64,000 nt of DNA from assembly GCA_026125665.1 (NCBI GenBank), contig JAHCKS010000008.1, positions 40,686 through 104,685 of the forward strand. Reading direction: 5' to 3'. Source of the stretch: Rubrivivax sp. Its GTDB lineage: Bacteria > Pseudomonadota > Gammaproteobacteria > Burkholderiales > Burkholderiaceae_C. A program made the position numbers and the translations under genes. Position 1 is the first letter of the stretch, and the number at the start of each line of letters is the position of its first letter. Positions 34,581 through 42,616 of the stretch are shown here, piece after piece. Under the pieces are notes generated by a model. The model was not told the DNA's origin. It worked only from the letters and a program-made list of their open reading frames with translations, and searched no databases.

Positions 34581-35154
34581 CGGAGAGCTCCTTCATCTCG
34601 CGGCGCACGACCTCGTGCGCCTCGGTCGCCGCGGCGACGTTGGCCTCGGCCACCGGGCCGCTGAACGTGTGCCGGATGGCGTGCACCACGGCATCGAGCG
34701 TGACCAGCCCCGCCAGCGCCGCGAAGCCGCCGAGCAGCACCGCGTTGGGCACCGGCCGGCCGACGTGCTTCATCGCGATCTCGGTGGCCGGCACGGTGAT
34801 CAGCCGCTCGTGGCGGAAGCGCTTCGCCAGGTCCGCCAGGCCCAGTCCGTCGAAGGTCTTGCGGCTGTTGATGAGCACCCAGCCGTCGGGCTTCAGGCCC
34901 TGGAAGACGTCGACCTGGTGCAGCAGCGTCGGGTCCTGCACGATCAGCACGTCGGGCTCGACGATCGGTTCGCGCAGCCGGATGTCGCGCTCGTCGATGC
35001 GGCAGAAGGCCACCACCGGCGCGCCGGTGCGCTCGGAGCCGAAGCTCGGGAAGGCCTGCGCGTGGCGGCCCTGCTCGAAGGCAGCCACGGCCAGCAACTC
35101 GGCTGCCGTGACCACCCCCTGGCCACCGCGGCCGTGGATGCGAACCTGGAGCAT
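34564..35154 (-). CDS. 2-oxoacid:acceptor oxidoreductase, gamma subunit
   Basis: A 196-residue gamma subunit. MLQVRIHGRGGQGVVTAAEL at the N-terminus, then FPSFGSERTGAPVVAFCRID and PDVLIVQDPTLL are the standard motifs of the PorC/PadE family, which binds CoA and stabilises the alpha-beta core. The start at 35154 matches family N-termini; an in-frame ATG at 35193 would add 13 residues. It is first in the operon, followed with a 17-base overlap by alpha. The 232 bases upstream should hold the operon promoter. Confidence 0.9.
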   Translation of the reverse strand: MLQVRIHGRGGQGVVTAAELLAVAAFEQGRHAQAFPSFGSERTGAPVVAFCRIDERDIRLREPIVEPDVLIVQDPTLLHQVDVFQGLKPDGWVLINSRKTFDGLGLADLAKRFRHERLITVPATEIAMKHVGRPVPNAVLLGGFAALAGLVTLDAVVHAIRHTFSGPVAEANVAAATEAHEVVRREMKELSDAQAD

Positions 35155-35386
35155 CGGCGCCACCCGTTCCTCGAATCGCGGCGCGCGCAGCACGCGGCTC
35201 CGTCATGCCATCGTGTCTGCAGCACCGAAAATCGATTGTCTCGATGGCAGGAATTCTCGGACGGTGCGCGCGCGTTGGCACCGGAGGCGGGTTGATCCAG
35301 CGCAAGCCTTGCGCGATGAGCGCGCCGCGCCGCTCGGCAACGGCGTCGGCCGCCGCGCCGCGGGCGGGCCGCGCGCCGGCGCCGGC

Positions 35387-35950
35387 TCAGCCCCTCATGC
35401 GCTGCACCGCGCCGATCCAGCGTTCGAGCGCCACCATCTGGTCGCCGACGAACTTGCGCGTGCCCTCGTCGGTGCAGCGGCCCTCGGCGTCGAACTTCGT
35501 GGCGGCCATGCCGATGAAGACCTCGGGCTTCGCGAGCACCATCGCGTTCAGGTACAGCATCACCTTGCGCAGGTCGTACTGCACGCGCGCGCCGCCCAGC
35601 GGCCCGGGCGACGCGGTGAGCACGGCCACCGGCTTGCCGTTCCAGGGCTGGTCGTCGCCGCGGCTCGTCCAGTCGAGCACGTTCTTCAGGCCGCCGGGCA
35701 CGGAGAAGTTGTACTCGGGCGTGGCGATGAGCACCGCGTCGGCGCGGCGGATGCGCTCGCGCACCGCGGCCACGGCCGGCGGCAGGCCGGCGGCGAGCAC
35801 GTCGCCGTCGAACACCGGCACCTCGCGCCAGTCGTACGGGTCGAGCTGCATCGTCTTCGGCATCAGCTCGCCGGCCAGGCGCATGGCGTGGCGGTTCAGC
35901 GAAGCCTTGCGCAGGCTGCCGCACAGGCCGAGGACGTCGAGGGTGGTCAT
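35387..35950 (-). CDS. NADPH-dependent FMN reductase family protein
   Basis: A 187-residue flavodoxin-fold reductase. The phosphate-binding loop is LCGSLRKASLNR near residue 9, ATPEYNFSVPGGLKNVLDW is the typical flavin-contact and dimer segment, and SPGPLGGARVQYDLRKVM follows. It provides reduced FMN or reduces quinones or azo compounds with NADPH. Start ATG after GGAGAGCACCGA. It overlaps the previous dehydrogenase gene by ATGA and closes the ten-gene minus-strand catabolic block. A flavin-dependent monooxygenase partner is not encoded beside it. Confidence 0.92.
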   Translation of the reverse strand: MTTLDVLGLCGSLRKASLNRHAMRLAGELMPKTMQLDPYDWREVPVFDGDVLAAGLPPAVAAVRERIRRADAVLIATPEYNFSVPGGLKNVLDWTSRGDDQPWNGKPVAVLTASPGPLGGARVQYDLRKVMLYLNAMVLAKPEVFIGMAATKFDAEGRCTDEGTRKFVGDQMVALERWIGAVQRMRG

Positions 35951-36873
35951 TCGGTGCTCTCCGGTGGAAGGTCGTCGGGGGAGTGTGTCGGACGGGATGC
36001 GCGGTCGCGCGCGGTGCGGATGACGACGGCGTAGTCCTCGCCCGCCGCGCCCGCGGCGGCGGCGCGCGCCAGGGCCGCGGCCGCCACGTCGGCCACCGGC
36101 GTGGCGACACCGAGCGACATGGCGGCCATGCGGATCAGCGACACGTCCTTGCGCATCTGCTCCACGGTGAAGGTGGGGGTGTAGTCGTGCGCGCGCAGCG
36201 CCGGTGCCTTGGCCTTGACGATCGGCGAGGCGGCGGCGCTGCTCTCGACCACCTGCCACAGTGTGGGCCAGTCGAGGCCGCCACGCTCGCCGAGGGTCAA
36301 GGCCTCGGCCAGCATCGTGCTGGTGCCGACGATCAGCAGGTTCACCGCCAGCTTCGCGAAACGTGCCTCGTCGTGCGCGCCGACATACAGCTGCTGCGGG
36401 CCCCAGCAGGCGAGCAGCGGCTGCACGGCGTCGAACGCGGCGCGCGGGCCGGAGGCGAAGACGGTGAGCTGCGCCCGCTCGGCCATCACGTTGTTGCCCG
36501 AGACCGGGCAGCGCAGCGCGGCGATGCCGCGTGCCGACACGCGCTCCGCGGCCCGGCGCGAGGCCTCGGGCGACACCGTGCTCGTGTCGACCCACGTGGC
36601 GCCGGCGCGGCCACCGCCGGCAAGCTGCTCGGCCACGGCCAGCAGCGCCGCGTCGTCGGGCAGCGAGCTGAAGACGAGCGGGGCGTCGGCGAGCGCCAGC
36701 GCCACCTCGTCCGCGCCGGGGCCGACGATCGGCAGGCCGCGTTCGCGCGCCATCGCCGCGCGTTCCGGCGCCGGGTCGTGCCCGGTCACGCGGTGGCCGG
36801 CCGCGTGCAGGTGCACCGCCATCGGCAAACCCATCTTGCCCAGGCCGAGGAAGAGCAGCGTCGCCGGCGTCAC
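35947..36873 (-). CDS. NAD(P)-dependent oxidoreductase, 3-hydroxyisobutyrate dehydrogenase family
   Basis: A 308-residue beta-hydroxyacid dehydrogenase. The N-terminal Rossmann motif is LLFLGLGKMGLPMA. VDTSTVSP and CPVSGNNVMAERAQLTVFAS are the substrate-binding Ser/Gly stretch, and ARFAKLAVNLLIVGTSTMLA carries the catalytic Lys. The GTG start at 36873 gives the usual short N-terminus and follows CAGGG; a TTG at 36906 overlapping the amidohydrolase stop is the alternative. It is the second member of this family in the operon (the other at 38703-39635) and the two are clearly diverged, so they probably act on different intermediates. Confidence 0.88.
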   Translation of the reverse strand: MTPATLLFLGLGKMGLPMAVHLHAAGHRVTGHDPAPERAAMARERGLPIVGPGADEVALALADAPLVFSSLPDDAALLAVAEQLAGGGRAGATWVDTSTVSPEASRRAAERVSARGIAALRCPVSGNNVMAERAQLTVFASGPRAAFDAVQPLLACWGPQQLYVGAHDEARFAKLAVNLLIVGTSTMLAEALTLGERGGLDWPTLWQVVESSAAASPIVKAKAPALRAHDYTPTFTVEQMRKDVSLIRMAAMSLGVATPVADVAAAALARAAAAGAAGEDYAVVIRTARDRASRPTHSPDDLPPESTE

Positions 36874-36902
36874 GTCAGCCCTGAGCGATCGGCGCTCGCC
36901 GG

Positions 36903-38258
36903 TCAATGCAGCCCGAGCGCGCCGACGATCTTGCGGCCCGAGGCCTCGAGCGCCGCGAGCTGCGGCGCGAGGTCGAGCGCGACGCCCTCGCCATCCACGA
37001 GCCGGCCATGCCGCTTCTTCCAGCGCCCGGCCACCATGACGCTGTCGATGTTGGCCAGGCTCGCCTGGAACACCACCGCCGCCACCGGATCGTGCACCGG
37101 CCGCATGTTCAGCGCGCTCGCGTCGATCAGCACGAGGTCGGCCTGCTTGCCCGGTGCGAGACTGCCGATGCGATCCGACTGGCGCAGCATGCGCGCGCCC
37201 TCCACCGTCACCCAGGCCAGTGCCTCCGCAGCGGTGATCGTGCTCGTCGGCGGGATCGTGCCTTCGCGTTCGCGATGCGCCACGTTGTCCAGGCTGCGCT
37301 GGATGCCCAGCGCCACGCGCGCCTGGGTCAGCATGTCGCCCGACAGCACCGACTCGAGGTCCACGCCGAGCGACGGCGCACGGCCGAGCCTGCGCAGCCG
37401 CCCGGTGAGCGGGTGGCCGTGGCCTTGCGACATCTCGCTCTCGGCGGCGGCCGAGAAGCTCATGCCGAGCGCGCAGAAGCGCGCCAGCTCCTCGTCGGCA
37501 AGCGCATGCCCGTGCACGATGTTGACCTGCTCGCCGAGCAGCCCTTCGCGCTCCAGCAACTGCCAGCCGCCCGGCGTGCGCGCCGGGCCGCCGCCCTGGT
37601 GCAGCGAGGCGATGACGCCGAGCTCACGCGCCATCGCGAAGTCGTGCCGCGCCACTTCCAGCGTCGAGTAGTGCGGCCCCAGCACCGCGGCGTGCACGCT
37701 CAGCAGCGCGCGCCCCTGGTGCGCCTTCAGCAGCCGCTCGACCTCGGCGCGCGGATGCGGCTTTTCCCAGAACGGCGTCTCGCCGGGCTTCGGGTCGGGC
37801 TTGGGCGTGCCGTGGAAGAAGGCGGCGCGGATGCCGCTTTCGAGCAGCGCGGCCACCGCCGCGTCGTTGTGCGCAGGCGTGCGGTTGTTGTGGCACCAGT
37901 CCACCAGCGTCGTCGTGCCGCAGTTGAGCTGGTTCAGCGCACCCACCAGCGTGGCGATGTGCAGGTCTTCCGGAGTGAACGCCGTCGCCAGCCCGGCGTG
38001 CATCTTGCGGAAGTACTCCGGCAGCGTCCAGTTCGCCGCCACGCCGCGCAGCGCCGTCTGCCACGTGTGCATGTGCGCGTTGACGAGGCCGGGGATGACG
38101 ATGTGGCCGGTGGCGTCGATCCTTTCGACGTCGTCGGCGGCGATCGACGGAGCGATCGCGGTGATCGCGTCACCGATGACGAGGATGTCGGCGTTCGGCA
38201 GCACGCCTTGCCGGTCCATCGTGATGACGGTGGCGCCCTGGATCAGCGTGCGGGTCAT
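36903..38258 (-). CDS. Amidohydrolase-family deaminase/hydrolase
   Basis: A 451-residue metal-dependent hydrolase of the TRZ/ATZ/8-oxoguanine-deaminase group. Metal ligands are visible as the HxH of GLVNAHMHTWQTALRG (H62, H64), the later His of VIASLHQGGG and IVHGHALADEE, and the Asp of SLGVDLESVLSGD. The C-terminal composite domain ends with SLAPGKQADLVLID, typical of cytosolic amidohydrolases. These enzymes usually remove ammonia or an amine from a heterocycle. Placed in a block with ring-cleavage and CoA-dependent genes, it may start or continue breakdown of an N-containing ring. Start MTRTLIQG follows the family-A repeat by about 28 bases. Confidence 0.9.
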   Translation of the reverse strand: MTRTLIQGATVITMDRQGVLPNADILVIGDAITAIAPSIAADDVERIDATGHIVIPGLVNAHMHTWQTALRGVAANWTLPEYFRKMHAGLATAFTPEDLHIATLVGALNQLNCGTTTLVDWCHNNRTPAHNDAAVAALLESGIRAAFFHGTPKPDPKPGETPFWEKPHPRAEVERLLKAHQGRALLSVHAAVLGPHYSTLEVARHDFAMARELGVIASLHQGGGPARTPGGWQLLEREGLLGEQVNIVHGHALADEELARFCALGMSFSAAAESEMSQGHGHPLTGRLRRLGRAPSLGVDLESVLSGDMLTQARVALGIQRSLDNVAHREREGTIPPTSTITAAEALAWVTVEGARMLRQSDRIGSLAPGKQADLVLIDASALNMRPVHDPVAAVVFQASLANIDSVMVAGRWKKRHGRLVDGEGVALDLAPQLAALEASGRKIVGALGLH

Positions 38259-38286
38259 GGTTGCGCGCCGTGTAGTCCGCCCGGCC

Positions 38287-38662
38287 AGGTCGTGGCGCAC
38301 CAAGGCCGCCGGGTGGTCGGCTCCGCGAATGTCTTCTTCGAGCGGCCCAGCTTCGCTGGTCCCCTCGATGCCCCCTTGATTTCGCTGCGCCGACCACCCG
38401 GCGTCCTTGGCGTGGCACCGTGGTCTGTCTTCGATCGGAGGCCACTGCGGTTGCCGGATCGGGACGGCGGGGTGCCCTGCGCAGCGAAATCAAGGGGGCA
38501 TTGGGCGGACCAGCGCAGCTGGGCCGCCCAAAGAGGACATTCGCGGGCGAGCCCGGACACGAACAGTCCAGTGGACTGTTCGTGCCTGGCGAGCGGCCGG
38601 GCGCTTGCGACCGGCGCGGCCTGCAAGGCCAGGGCACCCCGCCGGCCCGATCCCGCCACAAC
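38287..38662 (+). repeat. Full-length family-A double palindromic element with an inserted hairpin (A2)
   Basis: Arm X 38287-38321, core Y 38322-38390, arm X' 38391-38418, motif CGTGGTCTGTCTTCGA 38419-38434, arm Z 38454-38480, inverted core Y' 38481-38547, then an extra 83-base stretch, and arm Z' 38631-38662. Y and Y' pair at about 59 of 66 positions. The element fills the gap between two co-directional catabolic genes and runs opposite to them. Confidence 0.9.
38558..38584. repeat. 27-base perfect palindrome inside element A2
   Basis: CACGAACAGTCC and GGACTGTTCGTG are exact inverses around a 3-base centre (AGT). The hairpin occurs only in this copy of the family-A repeats, within the 83-base stretch not found in A1 or A3. 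No T-run follows on either side, so it is not a standard intrinsic terminator. Confidence 0.85.
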
Positions 38663-38702
38663 CGGCCGAGGCACAACCAGCCGCGGCAGCACCGGCCGCA
38701 TC

Positions 38703-39635
38703 TCAGCCCCCCAGCCCATCGTCCACCTTCACGTTCTCGGGCTTGAGCTCAAGCCCCGCGTCGGCAGCGATCTCGCGCAGCAGGATCGCGAAGTCCACGT
38801 CGTCGTGCCCACGGCCCACCAGCCGCGCCACGCTCTCGCGCGTGGCCGCCGCGGCCGGCATCGGCACGCCGAGCGCCTTGCCCGCGGAAAGGCCGAGATC
38901 CATGTCCTTCAGCAGCAGCTTCGGCGTGAAGGTCACCTGCTCGAACGTGAGGTTCGTCAGCACCGGCGACTTGTAGCGCGTGTACATGCTGCCGAGCACC
39001 GAATCGTTGATGCTTTCCAGGAACACGTGGCGCGGGATGCCGGCCTTCTCGGCGAGCACGGTGATCTCGCAGAGGCTCTGGATGATCACGCCGAACATCG
39101 TGTTGTGCGCGATCTTCCACACGCGCGCGAGCTCGCCTTCGCCCACCCACATCGCCCGGCGCCCGATCGCTGCCAGCAGCGGCGCCGCACGCTCGTACTG
39201 CGAGCGCGGGCCCGAGGCGACGATCAGCAGCTTGCCCGCCTTCGCCACCTTGGCGTTGCCCGACACCGGCGCGCACAGGTACGCGATGCCCTGTGCCTCC
39301 AGCCGCTGGCGAATCTCGGCCGAGCCTTCCTGCGAGATCGACGAGCTGTCGACGATCAGCGCCGGCTTGCGCACGCCGGTGACGAGGCCCTGCTCGTCGA
39401 AGAGCACCTCCTTCAGGTCGTCGGTGGTGCTGACCATCGTGAAGACGATGTCGCAGCCGGCGAGGTCGAGCTTCTGGTCGACGATGGTCGCGCCGTGGTC
39501 GGCGAGCGGCAGCGCCTTGGCGCGCGTGCGGTTCCACACCTTCACGCCGTGGCCCGCGGCCGTCAGGCGCTTCACCATCGCCTCGCCCATGCGGCCGAGG
39601 CCGATCCAGCCGATGTCCGGTGATGTGTCGCTCAT
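38703..39635 (-). CDS. NAD(P)-dependent oxidoreductase, 3-hydroxyisobutyrate dehydrogenase family
   Basis: A 310-residue beta-hydroxyacid dehydrogenase. DIGWIGLGRMGEAMVKRL is the coenzyme-binding N-terminus, VDSSSISQEGSAEIR and CAPVSGNAKVAKAGKLLIVA form the substrate loop, and WKIAHNTMFGVIIQSLCEIT includes the catalytic Lys position followed by the Asn of the family. Its start overlaps the CoA transferase stop by ATGA. It likely oxidises or reduces a hydroxyacid or its semialdehyde formed in the same pathway. It is followed by the family-A repeat and then the amidohydrolase gene. Confidence 0.9.
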   Translation of the reverse strand: MSDTSPDIGWIGLGRMGEAMVKRLTAAGHGVKVWNRTRAKALPLADHGATIVDQKLDLAGCDIVFTMVSTTDDLKEVLFDEQGLVTGVRKPALIVDSSSISQEGSAEIRQRLEAQGIAYLCAPVSGNAKVAKAGKLLIVASGPRSQYERAAPLLAAIGRRAMWVGEGELARVWKIAHNTMFGVIIQSLCEITVLAEKAGIPRHVFLESINDSVLGSMYTRYKSPVLTNLTFEQVTFTPKLLLKDMDLGLSAGKALGVPMPAAAATRESVARLVGRGHDDVDFAILLREIAADAGLELKPENVKVDDGLGG

Positions 39636-40792
39636 GATTCCCTCGGCGCCCACAGCGAGCGCCCGGCGCGCAGCGCCTCGTCGTGGTCGCCGAGCAGCGG
39701 CGGCGCCGTCACGTCGAGCGCGCGTTCGCCGTCGAAGCTGACCGGCGAGCGCACCGTGCGCCAGCGCTCGCCCGGCTTGCCCGGGTGCGGCGCGTCGACG
39801 AACAGCTGCAGGTGCTTCGCCTGCGGGTCCTCGGGCACCTCGTTGGTGTCGTACATCGGCGCGTGCGGCACGTCCAGCGCCTCGAGCCGGCGGCACCACT
39901 CGGCGCGCGGCTGCCGCGCGAAGTAGCCGCCGAGCACGCCGATCAGCACCTCCTGGTGCTCGATGCGCGCCTCGCGCGTGGCGAAGCGCGGGTCGTCGAA
40001 GAGGTCGGGCTTCTCGATCGCCTTCGCGAGCCCCTCCCAGAACTTCGGCGGGCTGCTCATGTGCAGCGCGATCCACCGGCCGTCGGCGCACCTCAGCACG
40101 TAGCTCTGCGAGACGCTCGGCCGGCTGTACGGCCCCATCACCTCGCCTTCGCTGAAGAGGTGCGTGAACGCGTCGAGGTTGAAGTGCGTCATGGCCTCGA
40201 ACATCGAGACTTCCACCCGGCGCCCCTTCGTGCCCTTTGTGCGCTCGCGTTCGTACAACGCACCGAGGATGCCGTACGCAGCGTAGAAGCCGGTCAGCGC
40301 GTCGGCGAGCGCGGGCCCCACGACCCGCGGGTTCGCCGGATTGACCAGCAGCTTGAGGAAGCCGCTGGCCGCCTGCGCCACGCTGTCGTAGCTCGGCCGC
40401 ATCGCCGCGGGCCCGTCTCGGCCGAAGCCGCTGATGGCGCAGTAGATCAGCTTCGGGTTCAGCTCGCGCAGCCGCGCCTCGCCGGCGCCGATCTTCTCGG
40501 CCACGCCGGGGCGGAAGTTCTGGATGTAGACGTCGGCCTCGGCGACGAGCCGCTCGAAGAGCTTCAGGTCGGCGGCCTGGCGCGTGTCGAGCCGCACGCT
40601 CTTCTTGTTGCGGTTGTAGGTCTGGTAGTGCGGGCTGTAGGTGCCGCCGCGGAAAGCGCGGAACGGGTCGCCTTCGGGCTGCTCGACCTTCACCACGTCG
40701 GCGCCGAGGTCGGCGAGCAGCATCGACGCCGCCGGCCCGGTGATGAAGGTGCCGTGCTCGAGCACGCGCACGCCGGCGAGTACCTTGGCCAT
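39632..40792 (-). CDS. CaiB/BaiF (class III) CoA transferase
   Basis: A 386-residue family III CoA transferase. LAGVRVLEHGTFITGPAASM and LADLGADVVKVEQPEGDPFR are the N-terminal signature. The NRNKKSVRLD segment binds the CoA phosphate. The ISGFGRDGPAAMRPSYDSVA to GALADA-type region contains the Asp region that carries the acyl anhydride. It moves CoA between an acyl-CoA and a free organic acid. It is sandwiched between a citrate-synthase-like gene (19 bases upstream) and a dehydrogenase gene (4-base overlap), so it may activate the acid that the lyase then cleaves. Confidence 0.92.
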   Translation of the reverse strand: MAKVLAGVRVLEHGTFITGPAASMLLADLGADVVKVEQPEGDPFRAFRGGTYSPHYQTYNRNKKSVRLDTRQAADLKLFERLVAEADVYIQNFRPGVAEKIGAGEARLRELNPKLIYCAISGFGRDGPAAMRPSYDSVAQAASGFLKLLVNPANPRVVGPALADALTGFYAAYGILGALYERERTKGTKGRRVEVSMFEAMTHFNLDAFTHLFSEGEVMGPYSRPSVSQSYVLRCADGRWIALHMSSPPKFWEGLAKAIEKPDLFDDPRFATREARIEHQEVLIGVLGGYFARQPRAEWCRRLEALDVPHAPMYDTNEVPEDPQAKHLQLFVDAPHPGKPGERWRTVRSPVSFDGERALDVTAPPLLGDHDEALRAGRSLWAPRES

Positions 40793-40811
40793 CGCGGTCT
40801 TCGTCCGGTTC

Positions 40812-41627
40812 TCAGCCGTGCGGCTTCAGCGTCACGCCCGGCGGCAGCGTGCCGGTGTAGCGCTGCTCGCGCGTTGCCTGGTACGAGAGCGCGAAGCCGA
40901 TCGGCCGCGCCAGCTCTTCGGTGAGGTGGCCGATGAGCCCGGCGCAGCGCGCCAGGATCGGCACGCCCTTCAGCGCCTCGGCCGGGAAGCCCACGTCCAG
41001 CAACACCGCCGGAATCGCCGCCGAGACGTTGAGCCGCAGGTCGCGCTGCGTGATGCCCGGCAGCACCTTCTCCACCGCCTCGGCCAGGGCGATGAAGTGG
41101 CCCGGCGTGCCCACCTCCTTCGCCACGGCGAAGAGGCGCGCCACGCGCGGGTCGCGGTCCTTGTGCAGCGGGTGGCCGTAGCCGGGGATCGCTTCCTTGC
41201 GCGAGCGCAGGTCGCGCACGACCTCGGCCGCCGCCTCTTCCAGCGACAGCTTCTTCTCGTTCGCCAGCGCGCCGATGCGCAGGAAGAGCCTTCCGGCCGT
41301 CTCCGACGCGCCGAGGATCACCGAGCCGCAGCCGAGGATGCCGGCAGCCACGCCGCCCTGCAGCGCATCGGGCGCCGCGGCCAGCGTCATGCGCGCCGCC
41401 TGCACGCTCGGCACGAGGCCGTGCTCGGCGATGGCCACCAGCGTGGCGTCGAGCATGCGGCTTTGTTTCGCGCTCGGCCGCTGGCCGGTGACGAGCAGCC
41501 AGAAGTAGTCGGTGAACGAGAGCTTGCCGATGAGGTCGCGGCACAGGTCGGCGCCGCGCACGACGATGGTCTCGTCGTCGCTGGTGCAGATCGCCGACTC
41601 GGGGACGGTGGCCTTGCCGATCTTCAT
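40812..41627 (-). CDS. Citrate-synthase-fold protein, probable citryl-CoA lyase-type C-C lyase
   Basis: A 271-residue protein, much shorter than citrate synthase (about 430), matching the citryl-CoA lyase-like group. It retains the active-site helix of the large domain (PGYGHPLHKDRDPR, with the His equivalent of citrate synthase His320), SVQAARMTLAAAPDALQGGV, and the C-terminal PIGFALSYQATRE. The Asp/His pair for enolisation of an acyl-CoA seems partly kept. Beside a CoA transferase it probably cleaves an activated 3-hydroxyacyl-CoA to acetyl-CoA plus a 2-oxoacid, as known for citryl-CoA or citramalyl-CoA cleavage. Exact substrate is inferred only. Confidence 0.85.
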   Translation of the reverse strand: MKIGKATVPESAICTSDDETIVVRGADLCRDLIGKLSFTDYFWLLVTGQRPSAKQSRMLDATLVAIAEHGLVPSVQAARMTLAAAPDALQGGVAAGILGCGSVILGASETAGRLFLRIGALANEKKLSLEEAAAEVVRDLRSRKEAIPGYGHPLHKDRDPRVARLFAVAKEVGTPGHFIALAEAVEKVLPGITQRDLRLNVSAAIPAVLLDVGFPAEALKGVPILARCAGLIGHLTEELARPIGFALSYQATREQRYTGTLPPGVTLKPHG

Positions 41628-41649
41628 GGTCGTGCGGCGCGCTGCGAGC

Positions 41650-42552
41650 TCAGGCCGGCGCAAGGACGAAGTCGTACTTCGCCTCGTGCCACGCCTTGTC
41701 CGGCACGCGCCCGTCCGGCGCCTTGGTGCCCTTGTCGTGGCGTTCGTACGGCACGATGAGGCTGTCGCGCACGCCGAACACGGCGTCGGAGTCGAGGTAC
41801 GGGCTGTCGGCCGCGAAGAGGTGCGTCGTCAGCGACACGTAGCCATCGCGGTAGACCATCATGTGGATGTGCCCCGGGCGGTTCGGGTGCCGGCCCATCG
41901 CCCGCAGCATGTCGCCCACCGGGCCGTCGGCGGGCACCGGGTAGTAGAAGGGCTTGATCGACCAGAAGCGGTAGTTGCCTTCGGCGTCGGTGTGGAAGCG
42001 GCCGCGCAGCCGCATGCCGACGTCGCCGGCCATCTGCATGTCGTAGACGCCCTCGCCGTCGCCGCTCCACACGTCGAGGCAGCAGTTGGCGATCGGCTTG
42101 CCGTGCGTGTCGATGACGCGGCCGCTGTAGTACGCCGGCTCGCCGGGCATGCCCTTGCCGATGTCGCTGCCGAGCGGCAGCACCGGCGCGCCCTCCCAGT
42201 AGAACGGCCCTTGCACCGTGGCCTCGGTGGCCGGTGTGACGGCCGTCTTGTCGGCCAGCGCCTTCTTCGAGCGCCGCGCCTGGTCGAGCTGCACGACGAG
42301 CATCGAGATGCCGAGCGTGTCGGACAGCAGGATGAACTCCTGGCGCTTGTCGTCGCAGGTCTGGCCCACCTTCGTGAGGAACTGGATCGCGCGCATCCAC
42401 TCGTCGGGCTTGAGGTCCACCTCGCGCACCAGCGCGTGCACGTGCTTCACCACCGCGGTGATGATCTCGCGGAAGCGCGGGTCGGTCTCGGGCGTCAGGC
42501 GGTCGAGCACGGCCTGCGTGATGTCGGCGGTCTGGTGCTGCGGGGTGGTCAT
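41650..42552 (-). CDS. Intradiol ring-cleavage dioxygenase (catechol/hydroxyquinol 1,2-dioxygenase type)
   Basis: A 300-residue non-heme Fe(III) dioxygenase. The N-terminal helical dimerisation domain characteristic of catechol and hydroxyquinol 1,2-dioxygenases is present (residues 10-100). The four iron ligands can be placed by alignment to CatA: Y170 (GEGVYD), Y204 (PFYYPVP), H228 and H230 (RPGHIHMMV). It cleaves the ring of a catechol or hydroxyquinol between the hydroxyls to a cis,cis-muconate or maleylacetate precursor. No maleylacetate reductase or muconate cycloisomerase is nearby, so the pathway seems to continue differently, through the CoA transferase and lyase genes just downstream. 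Confidence 0.92.
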   Translation of the reverse strand: MTTPQHQTADITQAVLDRLTPETDPRFREIITAVVKHVHALVREVDLKPDEWMRAIQFLTKVGQTCDDKRQEFILLSDTLGISMLVVQLDQARRSKKALADKTAVTPATEATVQGPFYWEGAPVLPLGSDIGKGMPGEPAYYSGRVIDTHGKPIANCCLDVWSGDGEGVYDMQMAGDVGMRLRGRFHTDAEGNYRFWSIKPFYYPVPADGPVGDMLRAMGRHPNRPGHIHMMVYRDGYVSLTTHLFAADSPYLDSDAVFGVRDSLIVPYERHDKGTKAPDGRVPDKAWHEAKYDFVLAPA

Positions 42553-42616
42553 GGTGTGGACTCCTGGGGAACTGGGCACGGGCGGCCCCGCCACGGTGGC
42601 GGGGCCGGCCGATGCG

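Noticed and set aside
38558-38584. The perfect palindrome as a transcription terminator.
   Set aside because: No T-run follows on either strand, and the hairpin is nested in a repeat element between co-directional genes.
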